Source of the DNA: Chimaeribacter arupi
Lineage (GTDB): Bacteria; Pseudomonadota; Gammaproteobacteria; Enterobacterales; Enterobacteriaceae
Assembly: GCF_002858805.1 (NCBI RefSeq)
Contig: NZ_PJZI01000005.1
Coordinates: forward strand, 1 to 64,000
DNA length: 64,000 bases
Direction of reading: 5' to 3'
The number at the start of each line of letters is the position of its first letter. The stretch's first letter is position 1. This document shows positions 7,996 through 16,919 of the stretch, piece by piece. Made by a program: the position numbers and the translations under genes. The notes under the pieces are model-generated. The model was given only the letters and a program-made list of their open reading frames with translations, was not told the DNA's origin and did no database searches.

Positions 7996-9168
7996 GTGTC
8001 ACCTATCCGTGTTGCCTTGACCGGGTTCTTTACCCTTATTGCTGTGATGGGCATGGGGCGTTTTTCCCTGACGCCACAGTTGCCCCTGATGTTGCAGGAG
8101 CACAGTGTTTCACTGTCTTCTGCCGGGCTGTTGGCCTCAATGAACTACATTGGTTATCTGGCCGGTGCCATTTATGCCATGCGGCTGCGCAAACAGTATG
8201 CGCGGCATTTGCGCGCCGGGCTGTGGGCAACCATCGCCGCGACGCTGCTGTCAGCGTTTACCCATGACTTTACCGCACAGGCGGTTCTGCGCTTTATTGC
8301 CGGATTAGGCGGGGCCTGGGCACTGATCCTGATCACCGCCTGGACGCAAGACCGGCTGGCCGCCGCGCAGACACCGCGCCTGTCGGCAGCAGTATTCACC
8401 GGGCCGGGTGCCGGCATCATGCTGACCGGGATTTTGGCGCTGGTGCTGACCCATGACCACGCCTCTTCCGCCCAGGGCTGGATGGTTTACGGGGGCGTTG
8501 CGTTGCTGATTGGGCTTTGCCTCCGTCGCGCCTTGCCGGATGAGATCCACCGGACGCAAGCCGCGAGCGACGCGCCCTTCTCCTGGTCACCTGCGCTGAG
8601 AAAGCTGCTGATCACTTATACGCTGGCCGGTTTCGGCTACATTTTGCCCGCAACCTTTTTATCCCAGCTGGCGAATGTGATGTTCCCCCACAGTACGCTC
8701 GCCGCCCTGTTCTGGCCGCTGTTTGGCCTGGCGGCCATTGCCGGTGTGATGGCGGTGATCTTTTTGGGCACCCGTCTGCCGACCCGGCTGCGCCTGACCC
8801 TGACGCTGGTATTACAAGCGCTGGGTGTGGCGTCCGTCGTCGCCCTTCCCGGCACGGGCGGGCTGATTGTAGGGACGCTGCTGACCGGTGGCGGCTTCCT
8901 CGCCATCATGCAGCTTGCAATGCGGATGGGGCGTGAAATTGCCCCCAGCCAGACGGCGCAGGTGGTTGGGATATTGACGACCGGTTATGCGACCGGGCAG
9001 CTGGTCGGCCCGCTGGTCTCCTCCGCCAGTGTGCACCTGTTTGGCTCGCTTTCCCCGGCACTGGGGGTCGCGGCGGCCGGTCTGCTGATCGCAGCGATCG
9101 TGACGGCATGGAACCGCCCGGCGGCAGAAAGCGAACCCGCTATCCGCTGCGAACAGCCCGGTAACTAA
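7996..9168 (+). CDS. YbfB/YjiJ-family MFS transporter
   Basis: 390 aa, about 12 transmembrane helices. GTG 7996 is the start, with GGAGAAGAG just upstream. The N-terminal MGMGRFSLTPQLPLM segment and the following helix typify the YbfB/YjiJ (MFS_4) group of uncharacterised transporters. It is probably regulated by the divergent LysR protein. A terminator follows 15 bp after the stop. The substrate is unknown. Confidence 0.8.
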   Translation: MSPIRVALTGFFTLIAVMGMGRFSLTPQLPLMLQEHSVSLSSAGLLASMNYIGYLAGAIYAMRLRKQYARHLRAGLWATIAATLLSAFTHDFTAQAVLRFIAGLGGAWALILITAWTQDRLAAAQTPRLSAAVFTGPGAGIMLTGILALVLTHDHASSAQGWMVYGGVALLIGLCLRRALPDEIHRTQAASDAPFSWSPALRKLLITYTLAGFGYILPATFLSQLANVMFPHSTLAALFWPLFGLAAIAGVMAVIFLGTRLPTRLRLTLTLVLQALGVASVVALPGTGGLIVGTLLTGGGFLAIMQLAMRMGREIAPSQTAQVVGILTTGYATGQLVGPLVSSASVHLFGSLSPALGVAAAGLLIAAIVTAWNRPAAESEPAIRCEQPGN

Positions 9169-9182
9169 CCATAAATCCTTTC

Positions 9183-9205
9183 AGGCCGCCGTTGCGGCCT
9201 TTTTT
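9183..9205 (+). terminator. Rho-independent terminator after MFS gene
   Basis: AGGCCGC/GCGGCCT stem with a CGTT loop followed by a run of T, directly downstream of the MFS stop codon. Confidence 0.85.
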
Positions 9206-9292
9206 ATCGCGTATTTTTCTGCGTTATCTCAAAGCGGTTGTGTACCACGCTCAGAATATCTTTAACTATTCCTTTCACAAGGAGATAAACAG

Positions 9293-9925
9293 ATGATTGA
9301 GATGACACAACTTTTACCGTTTGCGGCGATTGCGCTGGGCATGGTGCTGACGCCCGGCCCCAATATGATCTATTTAATCTCGCGTTCGATTTGTCAGGGA
9401 CGAAAAGCGGGGCTGATCTCACTGGCCGGGGTCGCGCTGGGGTTTGTGTTTTACATGTTGTGTGCTGCGTTGGGGATCACCGCCCTGGTGATGGCCGTTC
9501 CCTTTGCTTACGACACATTACGTATCGCCGGCGCACTCTATCTGCTTTATCTCGCCTGGCAAGCGGTAAAGCCCGGCGGCCGCTCCCCCTTTCAGCTGAA
9601 AACCCTGACGCCGGACAGCCCGCGTAAGTTATTTACGATGGGGCTCGTCACCAACCTGCTGAACCCGAAAGCCGCGGTGCTTTACCTCTCCTTATTACCG
9701 CAATTTATTGTGCCGGCCCACGGCCATGTACTGGCGCAGTCAGTCACGCTGGGGATGACGCAAATTGCCATCAGCGTCACGGTGAATGCGTTGATTGCGA
9801 TATCTGCCGGGACACTGGCGGCATTTCTGGCCGGGCGGCCGGTATGGTTACGTGTACAACGCTGGCTGATGGGCACAGTTCTGGCAACCCTGGCTCTGCG
9901 GATGCTGGCAGACAACCGGACATAA
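9293..9925 (+). CDS. LysE/RhtB-family amino-acid exporter
   Basis: 210 aa, the usual family length, with six predicted membrane helices. AAGGAGA precedes ATG 9293. Hallmarks are the N-terminal LTPGPNMIYLISRS and the central GLVTNLLNPKAAVLYLSLLPQF segment shared by RhtB/LeuE proteins. The family exports amino acids such as homoserine, threonine or leucine. The gene is monocistronic, bounded by terminators on both sides. Confidence 0.88.
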   Translation: MIEMTQLLPFAAIALGMVLTPGPNMIYLISRSICQGRKAGLISLAGVALGFVFYMLCAALGITALVMAVPFAYDTLRIAGALYLLYLAWQAVKPGGRSPFQLKTLTPDSPRKLFTMGLVTNLLNPKAAVLYLSLLPQFIVPAHGHVLAQSVTLGMTQIAISVTVNALIAISAGTLAAFLAGRPVWLRVQRWLMGTVLATLALRMLADNRT

Positions 9926-9931
9926 CACGAA

Positions 9932-9971
9932 AAAGCGGGCACCCAGCATAGAATACTGATGTGCCCGCTTT
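9932..9971. terminator. Hairpin terminator after the LysE-type gene
   Basis: AAAGCGGGCAC pairs with GTGCCCGCTTT across an 18-nt loop, 7 bp after the stop codon. It may also end repA transcription from the other side. Confidence 0.75.
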
Positions 9972-10018
9972 CTGATATTTTTCCTTGAAGTTTCTGAGAT
10001 TCTGCGGTTCGGCAAAAG

Positions 10019-10027
10019 TTATTCACA
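10019..10027 (+). promoter_or_regulatory. DnaA-box-like site downstream of repA
   Basis: TTATTCACA matches the DnaA box consensus TTATNCACA. It lies about 80 bp past the repA stop, outside the main iteron field. Confidence 0.4.
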
Positions 10028-10103
10028 GAAACGGGGGATAACTCTGTGCGTTACTTGGGTGAGACCTTGCATGGATTTTTGCAGCTCACCCGGTAACAGC
10101 CGG

Positions 10104-11096
10104 TCAGCTCTTGGCGGATGTGCGTTTAGAGCGGGCGTTCACTTCAGCCATAATCGCCTTCTGGCTCACCTTATCGCCAATGGTTTTATACCACCCGGCC
10201 AGCTTGCGCAGGTCCGGCAAGGCCACCTTTTCCGCCTCATCATACGCCAGCAACTTGACGCGGTACTCCTCAAAAATCTCAATACAGCTGCGCGCCCATT
10301 CCCCTTCCAGATCAGACCCAACGGAGGCCCGTGGCCGCCGCGGCAACCGCGGGCGCAAAGGCTTGGTGGCTTCCGGACAGGACTCATCCATATAAGCAAA
10401 TTTTACGGCAATCACCGTGCGGCCGCTTTTAATCGGCTCCCAGACCACCGAGATATCCGTATTGGCATTGATGCGGTTGATGGTCGGTTCCAGCAATTTC
10501 TGCCGGAAGTCGCGGTAGTCCTCATATTTGCCTGCCAGCCCCGCTTTTTCCCGCATCCAGGCGAGATCCAGCGTAACCTCGATGGCTTTTGTGCTGCGGC
10601 GCCCATACAGATTTTTAGCCTTGATCAACCAGCCATACAGCCTGACGGAGAAGGGCGTATCCAGTTTGGCAATATTGGTGAAGTTGAGTTTGGTGAAAGA
10701 CTCTTTGAGCTCGTAAAGGTAAGGGGCCACATCCTGGCCAAAGCGCAGCACCACCGCGCTGTGATCGTCGCTGCTGACATATTCCAGCCGCGAAAACCAG
10801 GAAAGTTGTACCGTGCGGATTTTGCCGGTTTTGCCGTCCGGCTTGTAGATGGTCACCGGCTTTTTCATCAGGCTTTCCGCCGCTTCCCGCAGCTGCCGGT
10901 GGCTGCTGGAGGGGTTGACCCCATAGATGCGCTGATAATCCTGCGGAAAAAGCCGGTAAAGGGTATCCGGTTGAGGTTTCCTGCTGTCAATTTGCGCCAG
11001 TGCCAGGTTGAGCAACCGCATCTCATCCAGCGTGACGCTGTAGGCGCCTTCCAGGAGATCGTTACCCTGAACCACAGTCAGTTTGTTGAGTTCCAT
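10104..11096 (-). CDS. repA: Plasmid replication initiator, RepE/RepB type (Rep_3 superfamily)
   Basis: 330 aa from the preferred ATG at 11096 (product starts MELNKLTVVQGNDL); an ATG 42 nt further upstream lies next to a partial iteron. The N-terminal winged-helix domain carries VVQGNDLLEGAYSVTLDEMRLL, matching the 'v.qsNdLteaaysLs..qkRll' opening of F RepE-type initiators. The second winged helix includes YEDYRDFRQKLLEPTINRINANTD. A basic, Arg/Pro-rich linker and a C-terminal extension (about 230-330) make it longer than F RepE (about 250 aa). It would bind the iterons directly upstream as a monomer to open the origin and autoregulate as a dimer; that is family knowledge. Its position beside an iteron field and parFG identifies this DNA as a low-copy plasmid. 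Confidence 0.92.
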   Translation of the reverse strand: MELNKLTVVQGNDLLEGAYSVTLDEMRLLNLALAQIDSRKPQPDTLYRLFPQDYQRIYGVNPSSSHRQLREAAESLMKKPVTIYKPDGKTGKIRTVQLSWFSRLEYVSSDDHSAVVLRFGQDVAPYLYELKESFTKLNFTNIAKLDTPFSVRLYGWLIKAKNLYGRRSTKAIEVTLDLAWMREKAGLAGKYEDYRDFRQKLLEPTINRINANTDISVVWEPIKSGRTVIAVKFAYMDESCPEATKPLRPRLPRRPRASVGSDLEGEWARSCIEIFEEYRVKLLAYDEAEKVALPDLRKLAGWYKTIGDKVSQKAIMAEVNARSKRTSAKS

Positions 11097-11124
11097 GAAG
11101 CAGGATCCTAAGTGGAATGTCTTT

Positions 11125-12286
11125 AAATTATTCCACATAAAAAATAGCCGCGTAAAGTAAAAACAACCCTTTCAATTTATTGAATATAAAGGATTTTATG
11201 GAAGGATCTTTTTTTGGCAACAGGAAATTATTCCACATAAGGTTTTTTGGGATGTTTCAGCAATGTTACCCGGCAGGGCATTTTTCCCCTTCTGTATAAC
11301 AGGAAATTTCTCCACCTTTCGCGTTTACCCCGGTCAGGCCGGCCGTGCTTTTGATGGCATTCACATTCGCATACTGGCTGCAGAGAACATGAAATCTCTC
11401 CACCTTTGCGCCCTTAGCCGCAGCAGACCCGGCCGTTAACATGAAATGTCTCCACATAACGCAGCGGATAGCCAGAGCGCCCTGCCCTGCCCCAAGCCTG
11501 GCGACACGTTTTATCGGCAGGCACAGGCAACATGAAATCATTCCACCTATCGCATTGACCTGGAGGGGCGGCTTTGGAAAGGCCTTTTTGTCCCGCTCAG
11601 GAACATGAAATCTTTCCACATAACGTGCCCGTGCGTGGGCCGTATAACGCATAAAAACGGCCTGCTAACTAACAGGAAATTTCTCCACGTATCGCCGGGG
11701 CGCCATCATATTGAGGGCAGGCAGGCAGCACACGGCAATGAACAGGAAATCTCTCCACCTATTCAGGGATAAAATGAGACATGAAATTATTCCACATTAC
11801 CCATTTCTGCAGATCCTGCTGCGGCATCGCTTAGTGTACAGCTAAAAAAGATCCTTTTTACGTTTTGCCTTTGCTTAAAAAACAAGCAACATGAAATCTT
11901 TCCACATAAGAACTGTCTGAGCGTTTTAAGAAAGTTCCCTGATTTATTCTTCCTGAAATCTTATTGAATTTTAAGTTTTTATTACGAAAACAAGTAAGCA
12001 GAAACCGTAAGTTATTTAGGGGGGAAAGCAGGAGTTACATGGGGAAGGAACATGAAATTCTTCCACCTTTGAAAATATCTGCCAATCGTGGAAAAATTAA
12101 AAATATGCTAATGCAGTGTAAAATTGATCCGCATCAGCCAAAAGTTATCAACAGGAAAAAACTCCACATATAAAAACTTAGCAGGATCAGTAAGTTATCC
12201 ACAGGAAATCTTTCCACATTAAGCATGAAATCCTTCCACATTAAACATGAAATCTCTCCACATGTGGCATGAAATCTCTCCACATA
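11125..12286 (+). repeat. Origin iteron field: 16 direct iterons plus one partial
   Basis: Direct repeats of the type CATGAAATCTCTCCACAT or CAGGAAATCTTTCCACAT begin near 11219, 11298, 11386, 11438, 11529, 11602, 11671, 11741, 11778, 11888, 12049, 12149, 12199, 12221, 12244 and 12266. A half copy lies at 11125-11141. All have the same orientation. The last four are tandem at 22-23 bp, two helical turns, like a canonical iteron block. The others are scattered at 37-161 bp. An AT-rich stretch at about 11,920-12,020 could be the unwinding element. No real gene is seen here. Confidence 0.92.
12145..12203 (+). promoter_or_regulatory. Two DnaA boxes fused to iterons
   Basis: TTATCAACA (12145-12153) and TTATCCACA (12195-12203, the perfect consensus) each overlap the 5' edge of an iteron, at 12149 and 12199. 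DnaA and RepA could therefore contact adjacent or overlapping DNA at the origin. Confidence 0.75.
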
Positions 12287-12303
12287 TACGCGTTTAACCT
12301 GTT

Positions 12304-12474
12304 GATCCTTAATACGAAAAAGGGGCCTTAAAGAGAAAGATCTAAACTAAAAAAGAAACAAACCATTATGTTGATCCTGGATCTAACAGCGATCTTTTAA
12401 GGCGGGATCGGGGTATGGCAGGACAGACCCGATGTTTTAGAACATCAGGGCCGGAGCGGCCCTGAGAGAGGATC
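12304..12474. promoter_or_regulatory. Cluster of Dam (GATC) sites beside the origin
   Basis: Seven GATC sites occur in 171 bp (12304, 12339, 12373, 12380, 12391, 12406, 12471), where under one is expected by chance. Such clusters mark origins subject to SeqA binding or Dam-dependent initiation. The rest of the segment between the iterons and parG is AT-rich and non-coding. Confidence 0.65.
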
Positions 12475-12679
12475 ATTGTTCGTTATGCGCCAGCCAGCCC
12501 TGGATCAATTCGGTCAGGACATCACGCATTTCACGATCCTTCATGAAACAAGTTGTTTTGAAACGACGGTGAAGATCCTCGTCAATGTTCGTTTGCAGCT
12601 TCTTCTGCGCGGCAGAAGGCTTGGCAACAGCGTCCAGTGCAGTGGCCAGCTGTTTATGTTGGCCCAGTTTCATTTTCAA
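12473..12679 (-). CDS. parG: ParG-like ribbon-helix-helix partition protein
   Basis: 68 aa. A basic flexible N-terminus (1-25) is followed by a ribbon-helix-helix fold: strand KLQTNIDED, helix [14 protein letters not shown], helix [17 protein letters not shown]. This resembles ParG of TP228 (KRVNVNFDEEKHTRFKAAC...). ParG-type proteins bind the centromere and the par promoter, activate ParF polymerisation and repress their own operon. Its ATG overlaps the end of parF by 4 nt (ATGA), so the two are translationally coupled. Confidence 0.85.
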   Translation of the reverse strand: MKMKLGQHKQLATALDAVAKPSAAQKKLQTNIDEDLHRRFKTTCFMKDREMRDVLTELIQGWLAHNEQ

Positions 12680-13302
12680 TTGAGCAGCTCCAGAATCTCT
12701 TTCGTCATGATTTCAATTTCACCTTTGGCATTGCCGTCAGTGGTATCGAACACCGTTCCACCATCGAGCATGGTACGGATATAGACCTGGCGTTGGGTCG
12801 TGCCGGTTTTCAGCGCCGGGACACCGGTATCCGCAATCGACTCTTTCAACACGTCCAGCATCTTGGCGGAAGCCACTTTTTTGGTGATTAGGAACCGGGC
12901 GATGATAGGTTGCAGGTTTTCACGCGCTTCAACCACCGCCAGAATCGCACCACAGGCCGCAAAGTCCAACGGTGAGGGGGTAACAGGGATCAGCACCAAA
13001 TCGCTCACCATGACCGCTGCAGACGAAATGGCAGAGATCGCCGCCGCGCCGTCGATGATGACATAGTCATAATCTTTGAGCTGCTTACGGACGGTGTAGA
13101 CCTCTTTCTCAGAGGCGGCCTCTGCCAAATCAAACAGGCATTTCTCTTCTTCGTACCAGTTACTGATACTGCCCTGAGGGTCGGTGTCTACCATCACGAC
13201 TCTGTGCCCTTGTCTGGCCAGGCAGGTCGCAATGTTGATGGACGTTGTGGTTTTCCCTACCCCACCCTTCCCGTTGAGGAAAGCGATGATTTTTGCTGCC
13301 AT
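12676..13302 (-). CDS. parF: ParF-type partition ATPase (type Ib ParA)
   Basis: 208 aa, the short size typical of type Ib ParA proteins that lack the N-terminal HTH. The deviant Walker A motif is [12 protein letters not shown] (residues 10-21), and a Walker A' motif is [12 protein letters not shown] near 38. A further aspartate-containing strand is YVIIDGAAA near 80. It forms ATP-dependent assemblies on DNA that move plasmid copies apart. The octamer repeats begin 19 nt before its start codon, so its promoter overlaps the likely centromere/operator. Confidence 0.92.
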   Translation of the reverse strand: MAAKIIAFLNGKGGVGKTTTSINIATCLARQGHRVVMVDTDPQGSISNWYEEEKCLFDLAEAASEKEVYTVRKQLKDYDYVIIDGAAAISAISSAAVMVSDLVLIPVTPSPLDFAACGAILAVVEARENLQPIIARFLITKKVASAKMLDVLKESIADTGVPALKTGTTQRQVYIRTMLDGGTVFDTTDGNAKGEIEIMTKEILELLN

Positions 13303-13320
13303 GAACTCACCTTATAATCT

Positions 13321-13780
13321 CAGGATTCCAGGATTCTAGGATTCCAGAATCCTATGATTACAGGATGCCGGATCAGTGTGTTTACTATAATGAAAGTTAA
13401 CGGCTTCTTCAAACATATGATTCTGGAATCCCAGGATTACAGGATTCCAGAATCCTGAACGAAAGCCCCGTGTGGCCTGCATTTCGAGAAAGAAAAGCGT
13501 GGCGATAATCCTGGGATTCCAGAATCCTGGAATCCTGAACGGAGGGAATTGAGGTCTGTGCACTATGCCGCCTCTGTAGGTACGTGCCAGAGAAAAGCAG
13601 GCAGCACCCGCACCGTTTGCCGGACAGGTTGCGCCTCTTTTTTCTGTCAGCGTCAGCCCCTTCAGGGGGGCAGGCATACACGGCCTGCTGACCTGAATTA
13701 GTGAGTAAAGTGAAAAAGATATGTAACAACGGCCCCTAGTGAGAATCCTGGGATTCCAGGATGGCAGAATCCCAGGATTC
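13321..13780. repeat. Octamer clusters upstream of parF (candidate centromere)
   Basis: Four clusters of 8-bp modules lie at 13321-13368 (six units), 13419-13458 (five), 13507-13538 (four) and 13741-13780 (five). Units are variants of CAGGATTC and its inverse GAATCCTG. Juxtaposed units form GGATTC-CA-GAATCC inverted repeats. Each cluster keeps an exact 8-bp register. Their position directly before parFG suggests a parH/parS-like site bound by ParG and also an operator. No credible gene is present in 13,303-14,280; open frames there are made by the repeats. Confidence 0.75.
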
Positions 13781-14294
13781 TCCTTTTTTGCCTTGTACCC
13801 TCATTGTGCAGCAGGGCGGATATCAGGGGGATGAGGGACATTTCCCGAGGGCATCATAAAGCGCCTGACTGAAGTAAAAGCGTCACGGGGCAACACGATG
13901 GCCAGGTGTTAAAAAATACCTTAGCAGTGTCATTATTCACGTTGGTACGGACGGGCGAAAGAGGGTTAGTGTACAGCGCTGGGGGCGTACATTAACCTCG
14001 GACATCGGCAAAAAAAATCATTGATGGTCTCTATAGGTTCCATATACAAAAGCAGTCTGAGAAATAAAAGGTTTTGCAGCCAGGACGCCTTCAACGTGCA
14101 CGTTCAGGCGGATACCCGGCACATTTTCGGTTGATCACTAAGGTTTTCACCCTCCGCCGGACAGGGGTAAAAATCAGGCGAAAAAGCCGCATGTTTTCCC
14201 AGCCGACAGGTCATCAGGGATATGTGGAGTAATTTCCTGTTGCAGGAGAGAGGCAGCACTTGTCAGACGGCAAACAGGCGGTATGCTGTTTGAA

Positions 14295-14369
14295 GAATCC
14301 CAGAATCCCAGAATCCCAGAATCCCAGAATCCCAGAATCCCAGAATCCTAAGATGGTAGGATCCCAGGA
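14295..14369. repeat. GAATCCCA octamer array
   Basis: Six perfect GAATCCCA units (14295-14342) are followed in the same 8-bp phase by GAATCCTA, AGATGGTA and GGATCCCA. Confidence 0.9.
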
Positions 14370-14429
14370 TTTTTAAAAAGAAGCGTAATAACCCATTGCA
14401 TCGGCATGAGTTCCTGGGATCATGCTGCT

Positions 14430-14517
14430 CAGCATCTCAGCATCTCAGCATCTCAGCATCTCAGCATCTCAGCATCTCAGCATCTCAGGATACTAAGATT
14501 CCAGGATTCCAGAATCC
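14430..14517. repeat. CAGCATCT octamer array running into CAGGATTC units
   Basis: Seven perfect CAGCATCT units (14430-14485) continue without a phase break into CAGGATAC, TAAGATTC, CAGGATTC and CAGAATCC. This shows that a variant unit was amplified inside the same octamer family. Confidence 0.9.
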
Positions 14518-14716
14518 TCAGGAGGCAATGCAACAGGAAATCTCTCCACCTAGGGTAGAGATGATAATGGCCGCTCACATCGGCAGGGAGGCTGTGCGTT
14601 TATCCGCTCAGCCTGACAGAATGCGGAATTACGCTTATGTGGAAAGATTTCATGTGAGGTGCCGGCGCGAGGATAAAAAGCACTGGACATGCCGGAGCCG
14701 GACATAAAATCCTGAG

Positions 14717-14796
14717 ATTACAGGATTACAGGATTACAGGATTACAGGATTACAGGATTACAGGATTACAGGATTACAGGATTACAGGATTACAGG
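14717..14796. repeat. ATTACAGG octamer array, ten copies
   Basis: Ten perfect ATTACAGG units end about 20 bp from the stop codon of the convergent-side M20 gene (14818). It is the same unit as the array at 6998-7029. Length is likely to vary between isolates through slippage. Confidence 0.92.
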
Positions 14797-14817
14797 ATTC
14801 TTGCGTGCCGGTTGCCG

Positions 14818-15978
14818 TTACGCTTTTACCGGCATCAACTGTTCAGCCAGGGTTGTCCACAGCGTGACCCCGGTTTCGATGATGGCGTCATTAAAATCAT
14901 AGTGGGCGCTGTGCAGGGAAGGGGAGGGGCAGGCTCCATCCGTGCCAAGCCAGAAATAGGCACCGGGGCACGCCTGTAACATAAAGGCGAAATCTTCTGA
15001 GGCCATGGAAGGGTTAATGCCGAATGTCACGTTTGATTCACCCAACGCCCGTTTGGCTGCCCGGCAAACCTGTTCGGCCCAGGGGGCGTGGTTCACCGTT
15101 ACCGGATAGCCCCGGTGATAATCCATGGTACCGCGCACCCCAAAAGATTGCGGCAGATAAGTAACAAACTCTCCGATCAATTTTTCAACCCGATCGCGCA
15201 CCGGGGTCTGTAAACAGCGAACCGTCCCTTTAAGCACTGCACGTTCCGGGATCACGTTAATCGCTTCTCCGGCACTCAGCTGCGTCACGCTGATGACGGC
15301 AGAATCGAGCGGAGAGAGCCGGCGCGCAGGAATGGTTTGCAGCGCCAGAATCAATTCAGCGGCAGCCACGAGGGGGTCTGCCCCTTCATCCGGCATCGCG
15401 GCATGACAGCCCTTGCCGGTCAGGGTGACTTCGAAAGTATCCAGTGATGCCATCATCGCGCCGCTATTCAACGCAACCTGCCCCTGCGGCAGCCCCGGCC
15501 AGTTATGCAGGCCAAAAATGGCATCCATCGGGAATAAGCGAAACAGGCCATCCTCAATCATCCGGCGCGCCCCTGCCAGGTTCTCTTCGGCAGGTTGGAA
15601 AACCAGGTGCAGTGTCCCGTTAAACTGCCGTGTCTGGCTTAAATGGCGGGCAGCGGCCAACAACATGGCGGTATGGCCGTCATGGCCGCAGGCATGCATC
15701 TGGCCGGGGATTTGCGAGGCATAGGGCAGGTTCGTGCCCTCAGTGACCGGCAGGGCGTCCATATCGGCCCGGAAACCGATAACCGGGCCGGAGCCCTGGC
15801 GGAGTGTGCCGACCACGCCGGTGCCGCCCAGGCCGCTGTAAACCTCAAACCCAAAGGTTTCCAGCAGGGCTGCAACTTGCTGAGCCGTCTTGTGCTCCTG
15901 AAAACCAAGCTCAGGCCAGGCATGAAACTGGTGGCGCCAGGCAATCGCTTCATCAATCAGCGCACGAGAAAGTGTCAT
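14818..15978 (-). CDS. M20 amidohydrolase (hippurate hydrolase / aminoacylase family)
   Basis: 386 aa with AGGAGCC before the ATG. Metal-binding motifs are HACGHDGHT (residues 95-103), FQPAEENLAGARRMIEDG and a late SEDFAFM. The dimerisation domain lies at about 180-290. M20D enzymes hydrolyse N-acyl amino acids, hippurate or IAA-amino-acid conjugates in the cytoplasm. It stands alone, with repeats downstream and a long non-coding region upstream, so the substrate cannot be inferred from neighbours. A second, distinct M20 gene lies at 36.0 kb. Confidence 0.88.
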   Translation of the reverse strand: MTLSRALIDEAIAWRHQFHAWPELGFQEHKTAQQVAALLETFGFEVYSGLGGTGVVGTLRQGSGPVIGFRADMDALPVTEGTNLPYASQIPGQMHACGHDGHTAMLLAAARHLSQTRQFNGTLHLVFQPAEENLAGARRMIEDGLFRLFPMDAIFGLHNWPGLPQGQVALNSGAMMASLDTFEVTLTGKGCHAAMPDEGADPLVAAAELILALQTIPARRLSPLDSAVISVTQLSAGEAINVIPERAVLKGTVRCLQTPVRDRVEKLIGEFVTYLPQSFGVRGTMDYHRGYPVTVNHAPWAEQVCRAAKRALGESNVTFGINPSMASEDFAFMLQACPGAYFWLGTDGACPSPSLHSAHYDFNDAIIETGVTLWTTLAEQLMPVKA

Positions 15979-16805
15979 GGCAAGGCTCCTGTCAGCAAAT
16001 CATCAGGCCCGGAAAAGGGCAGGGGGTATATCGCGCGGCAAGGGTGAGGGCTGCGGTAAACTCACGTCATTGCAATGCATCAAGCATAGAGTACGTGAAA
16101 ACCGCCGGGAAAAGAATTTATGTAAAAGAGTCACGTGGCGAATTTTCATCCATCTGATAAGCACATTGCTTATATGCCCTTCTCTGCTTATATCAAATGA
16201 CACAGACAGCATTTTCCCTGCCGTCTGTTTCCCTCACTGCGAAGCATAAAAGCCCATAACCGGGAGGATATTGCAAAATTTACCCGCGGCCTTGCCGCAG
16301 GCGAAGAACTGCAGGCGAGGCATTAACAGATTTAGCAAGATGATTTTCAGGAGAAATTTATAAAAGTGTGACGGCGCTGCAAAATGGCGTAAAGCCATCA
16401 CGCCACGCTTTCTGATATAGCCCGGCCTGTACCCCCGGTAATTATTGAGGTGTAAATGATTAGGGCTGGGGCATCGCGCTATGATCGGGTATCACTTCCC
16501 GCTGGGGGGATTATCACGCGGTAATGAATGGGGAACGGCACAGAATCATCAGACGGTAGTAATGGATCCTGTTAGTAGGGAAAATTAAGATTAACCCTAA
16601 ATGCTATAGGGCTGCAGACTATAAACCTGACAAGCTTGCACACGGGTGTCACTGAATTTTGTGAACTGCTGCTGGGAAAAAAGCTGTTTTTTAATGCGAT
16701 TGCCGTAACATGGCAAGATTAACACTGCGCAAGGTAATAGCAGCCACGCATCGGCATGATGGGCCTATTTACCTGCAAATTTAGCTTATTGCAGAACATA
16801 AAAAA
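15979..16805. other. Non-coding region upstream of M20 gene
   Basis: About 830 bp with no supported gene. Short open frames have no RBS and no recognisable product. It presumably holds the promoter of the minus-strand M20 gene near 16.0-16.2 kb. Confidence 0.6.
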
Positions 16806-16835
16806 ACGGCCTGAGATCATCAGGCCGTTTAATTT
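16806..16835 (-). terminator. Terminator of the H-NS-like gene
   Basis: The ACGGCCTGA/TCAGGCCGT stem is flanked by seven A on the plus strand, giving a T-run after the hairpin in the minus-strand transcript about 85 bp past the hns stop. Confidence 0.8.
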
Positions 16836-16919
16836 GTTCAGGGCTGCAAAAAATGCCGCCGGCTGAACACGGATATGAGGCAAGCGCGCTTCGGAAAGCC
16901 GCCGTTCATCTCAAAAAAA

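Larger units (their letters stand above)
14221..14656. repeat. Displaced iterons on the far side of parFG
   Basis: Three iteron copies lie about 2 kb from the main field. Those at 14221-14242 and 14636-14656 are in inverted orientation; the one at 14531-14552 is direct. They match the ACAGGAAAT and ACATGAAAT classes of the origin iterons. They could titrate RepA or allow handcuffing with the origin. Confidence 0.8.

Noticed and set aside
10059-11111. Long open frame antisense to repA
   Set aside because: G+C-rich codon-position shadow of repA with no RBS or homology; the opposite strand is a clear initiator.
11266-11652. 128-codon open frame on the minus strand in the origin
   Set aside because: Its sequence repeats VERFHV-like words because it reads through the iterons; no RBS or family resemblance.
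13336-13729. Two overlapping open frames in the region upstream of parF
   Set aside because: Composed mainly of translated octamer repeats (I-L-E-S, G-F-Q-N words); not a gene.
14396-14707. 103-codon open frame with HLSISASQ repeats
   Set aside because: Generated by the CAGCATCT array and a displaced iteron; no independent support.
13321-14796. Possible CRISPR array
   Set aside because: Units are 8 bp, contiguous and without unique spacers, so the pattern does not fit a CRISPR repeat-spacer structure.
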